DNA from: an uncultured Prevotellaceae bacterium | GTDB taxonomy: Bacteria; Bacteroidota; Bacteroidia; Bacteroidales; Bacteroidaceae | Assembly (NCBI GenBank): GCA_937891085.1 | Contig: CALAEY010000130.1 | Span: forward strand, 1 to 6,615 | Length of the DNA stretch: 6,615 bases | Direction: 5' to 3' | Shown here: piece after piece, positions 5,829 through 6,615 of the stretch | How the letters are laid out: each line of letters starts with the position of its first letter | How positions within the stretch are numbered: position 1 is the first letter of the stretch | The notes under the pieces: model-generated | Databases searched by the model: none | What the model was told of the DNA's origin: nothing | The model's input: the letters and a program-made list of their open reading frames with translations, nothing else | Translations under genes and position numbers: made by a program

Positions 5829-6254
5829 ATGAGAACACTGAGATTATTCGCTTTATATCTATTGATGGGAGTACTTTCAATTGGTTTTTATGCCTGCAGC
5901 AGTGATGATAAAGAACCTAAAGTAGAACCTGCCGAGAAGGTCTTTCTGGAGATTGAAAAGGCTGGATATACTATTAATGCTGAAGCGCAGGAGTTAGAAG
6001 TACAAATTCACACAAATATAAAGGTCAATATGAGCACTGAGTATTCCGAAGGGGATAACGGATGGATTAATATCGGCAAAGTCGATGCCACAGGTGAATA
6101 CTTGACATATCATCTAGATATCAAAGAGAACACCAAGAGCAGTCAGAGAATAGGTAATCTGATAGTCACTCCTTCTGCTAGTCAGTCGATTCCTATTGAC
6201 GCCAAAATAAGCGGGAACACCATTGTCATTACACAGGCTGGAGCTGAGCATTGA
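5829..6254 (+). CDS. BACON-domain-like small lipoprotein
   Basis: This is a 141-residue lipoprotein. The signal peptide ends in a lipobox YAC with Cys at 23, followed by SSDDKE, an acidic motif matching the Bacteroidetes lipoprotein export signal for surface display. The mature region has one BACON-like beta domain (about 40-138): alternating strands (ELEVQIHTNIKVNMS), a central Trp (GWINIG), a segment with Asn and Arg (KENTKSSQRIGNLIVTP), and the terminal NTIVITQAG that is typical of the fold. BACON domains are thought to bind carbohydrate or mucin, or to act as spacers in surface proteins; binding is not shown here. It is followed after 48 bp by a TonB-dependent receptor gene, so it may be the surface partner of that transporter. 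ATG 5829 fits the signal peptide. Confidence 0.75.
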   Translation: MRTLRLFALYLLMGVLSIGFYACSSDDKEPKVEPAEKVFLEIEKAGYTINAEAQELEVQIHTNIKVNMSTEYSEGDNGWINIGKVDATGEYLTYHLDIKENTKSSQRIGNLIVTPSASQSIPIDAKISGNTIVITQAGAEH

Positions 6255-6302
6255 CACGAGTGCGATCTCTGAGCGTTTCTCATATCACAATCTCTTTTTA
6301 CC

Positions 6303-6615
6303 ATGAAGAATATAGTAAAATATTTCATCATGCTGGGACTGCTCATGCTGCTGGGCAGTCCCCTCTGTGCCCAAGACATAGCGAGGGACACGCTGCTGCA
6401 GGAGGTACAGGTGACAGCCACAAGGCATAGTTTCGATGCCAAGAGCCTGCAGATGAGTGCCGTAGCTGTCTCCGCCGAGCGCATCAGGCAGCTACCCAGA
6501 CTGCTGGGTGAGGCAGACGTGCTGAAGTCGCTCCAGATGCTCCCTGGCGTGCAGGGCAGCGGTGAGGGGCGTGCGGGAATCTTCGTGCGCGGAGGCGACT
6601 ACGACCAGAACCTCT
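6303..6615 (+). CDS. TonB-dependent outer-membrane receptor, N-terminal part
   Basis: The first 104 codons of a larger gene are cut by the window end. The signal peptide (hydrophobic residues about 8-20) is probably cleaved near SPLCAQ (19-24). The plug domain follows at once, with LLQEVQVTATR (about 31-41), then EADVLKSLQMLPGVQ and IFVRGGDYDQNL, the conserved plug motif of TonB-dependent receptors. The receptor takes up a nutrient across the outer membrane using energy from TonB. The N-terminal carboxypeptidase-regulatory-like domain that many Bacteroidetes receptors carry is absent, so it is not a typical SusC. No SusD-like gene is seen upstream; the BACON lipoprotein occupies that place. 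GC content is clearly higher than in the lipoprotein genes (about 62% in one 60-bp sample against about 40%). The substrate is unknown. Confidence 0.85.
   Translation, partial: MKNIVKYFIMLGLLMLLGSPLCAQDIARDTLLQEVQVTATRHSFDAKSLQMSAVAVSAERIRQLPRLLGEADVLKSLQMLPGVQGSGEGRAGIFVRGGDYDQNL

Noticed and set aside
6182..6484. Minus-strand frame across the BACON lipoprotein and receptor start
   Set aside because: It lies opposite two well-supported genes and has no domain signal of its own.
1..6615. CRISPR array, tRNA or rRNA genes
   Set aside because: No regularly spaced direct repeats with unique spacers and no tRNA- or rRNA-like sequence were seen on either strand.

Overview
The window looks like an accessory region of a Bacteroidales chromosome (Bacteroides/Prevotella type). 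The signs are TAnnTTTG-type -7 promoter boxes, AT-rich translation starts without Shine-Dalgarno sequences, a DUF3244-like exported protein, lipoproteins with the lipobox followed by acidic residues, a BACON-type lipoprotein, a TonB-dependent receptor and a TPR/membrane/HTH regulator of the kind known from this order. These assignments rest on reading motifs; no database search was possible.

Layout. Positions 1-323 carry no convincing gene but hold a good Bacteroidales promoter (249-279) and a leader hairpin for an AAA+ ATPase of the DUF4143 family (324-1577). The 383 bp that follow contain two inverted-repeat pairs sharing exactly the same centre (1706-1964). Their right edge overlaps the apparent start of a TPR regulator (1961-3523) that has lost the signal peptide expected for its family. 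Directly at its stop codon begins a 23-bp sequence that recurs exactly at 4224-4246. Each copy lies 37-38 bp upstream of a -7 box, so the regulator gene is followed by two matching promoter modules. The first leads into a degenerate gene (3600-4149, two in-frame TAG codons and a frameshift). The second leads into a small exported DUF3244-like protein (4342-4695) with a structured leader.

A 51-codon remnant that looks like the N-terminus of a Bacteroidetes glycosyltransferase follows (4720-4875). After it come two lipoproteins (4910-5728 and 5829-6254) and the start of a TonB-dependent receptor (6303 to the window end). GC content rises sharply at the receptor gene.

Interpretation. The central part (about 1700-4880) reads as a decaying TPR-regulator locus. 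A membrane-anchored regulator probably acted through the paired GTTAC sites on its downstream genes, but it has now lost its export signal, one target is broken, and a third gene is reduced to a stump. The right-hand lipoproteins and receptor probably form a separate surface-uptake or adhesion operon. The most distinctive signals are the duplicated operator/promoter module and the concentric inverted repeats.
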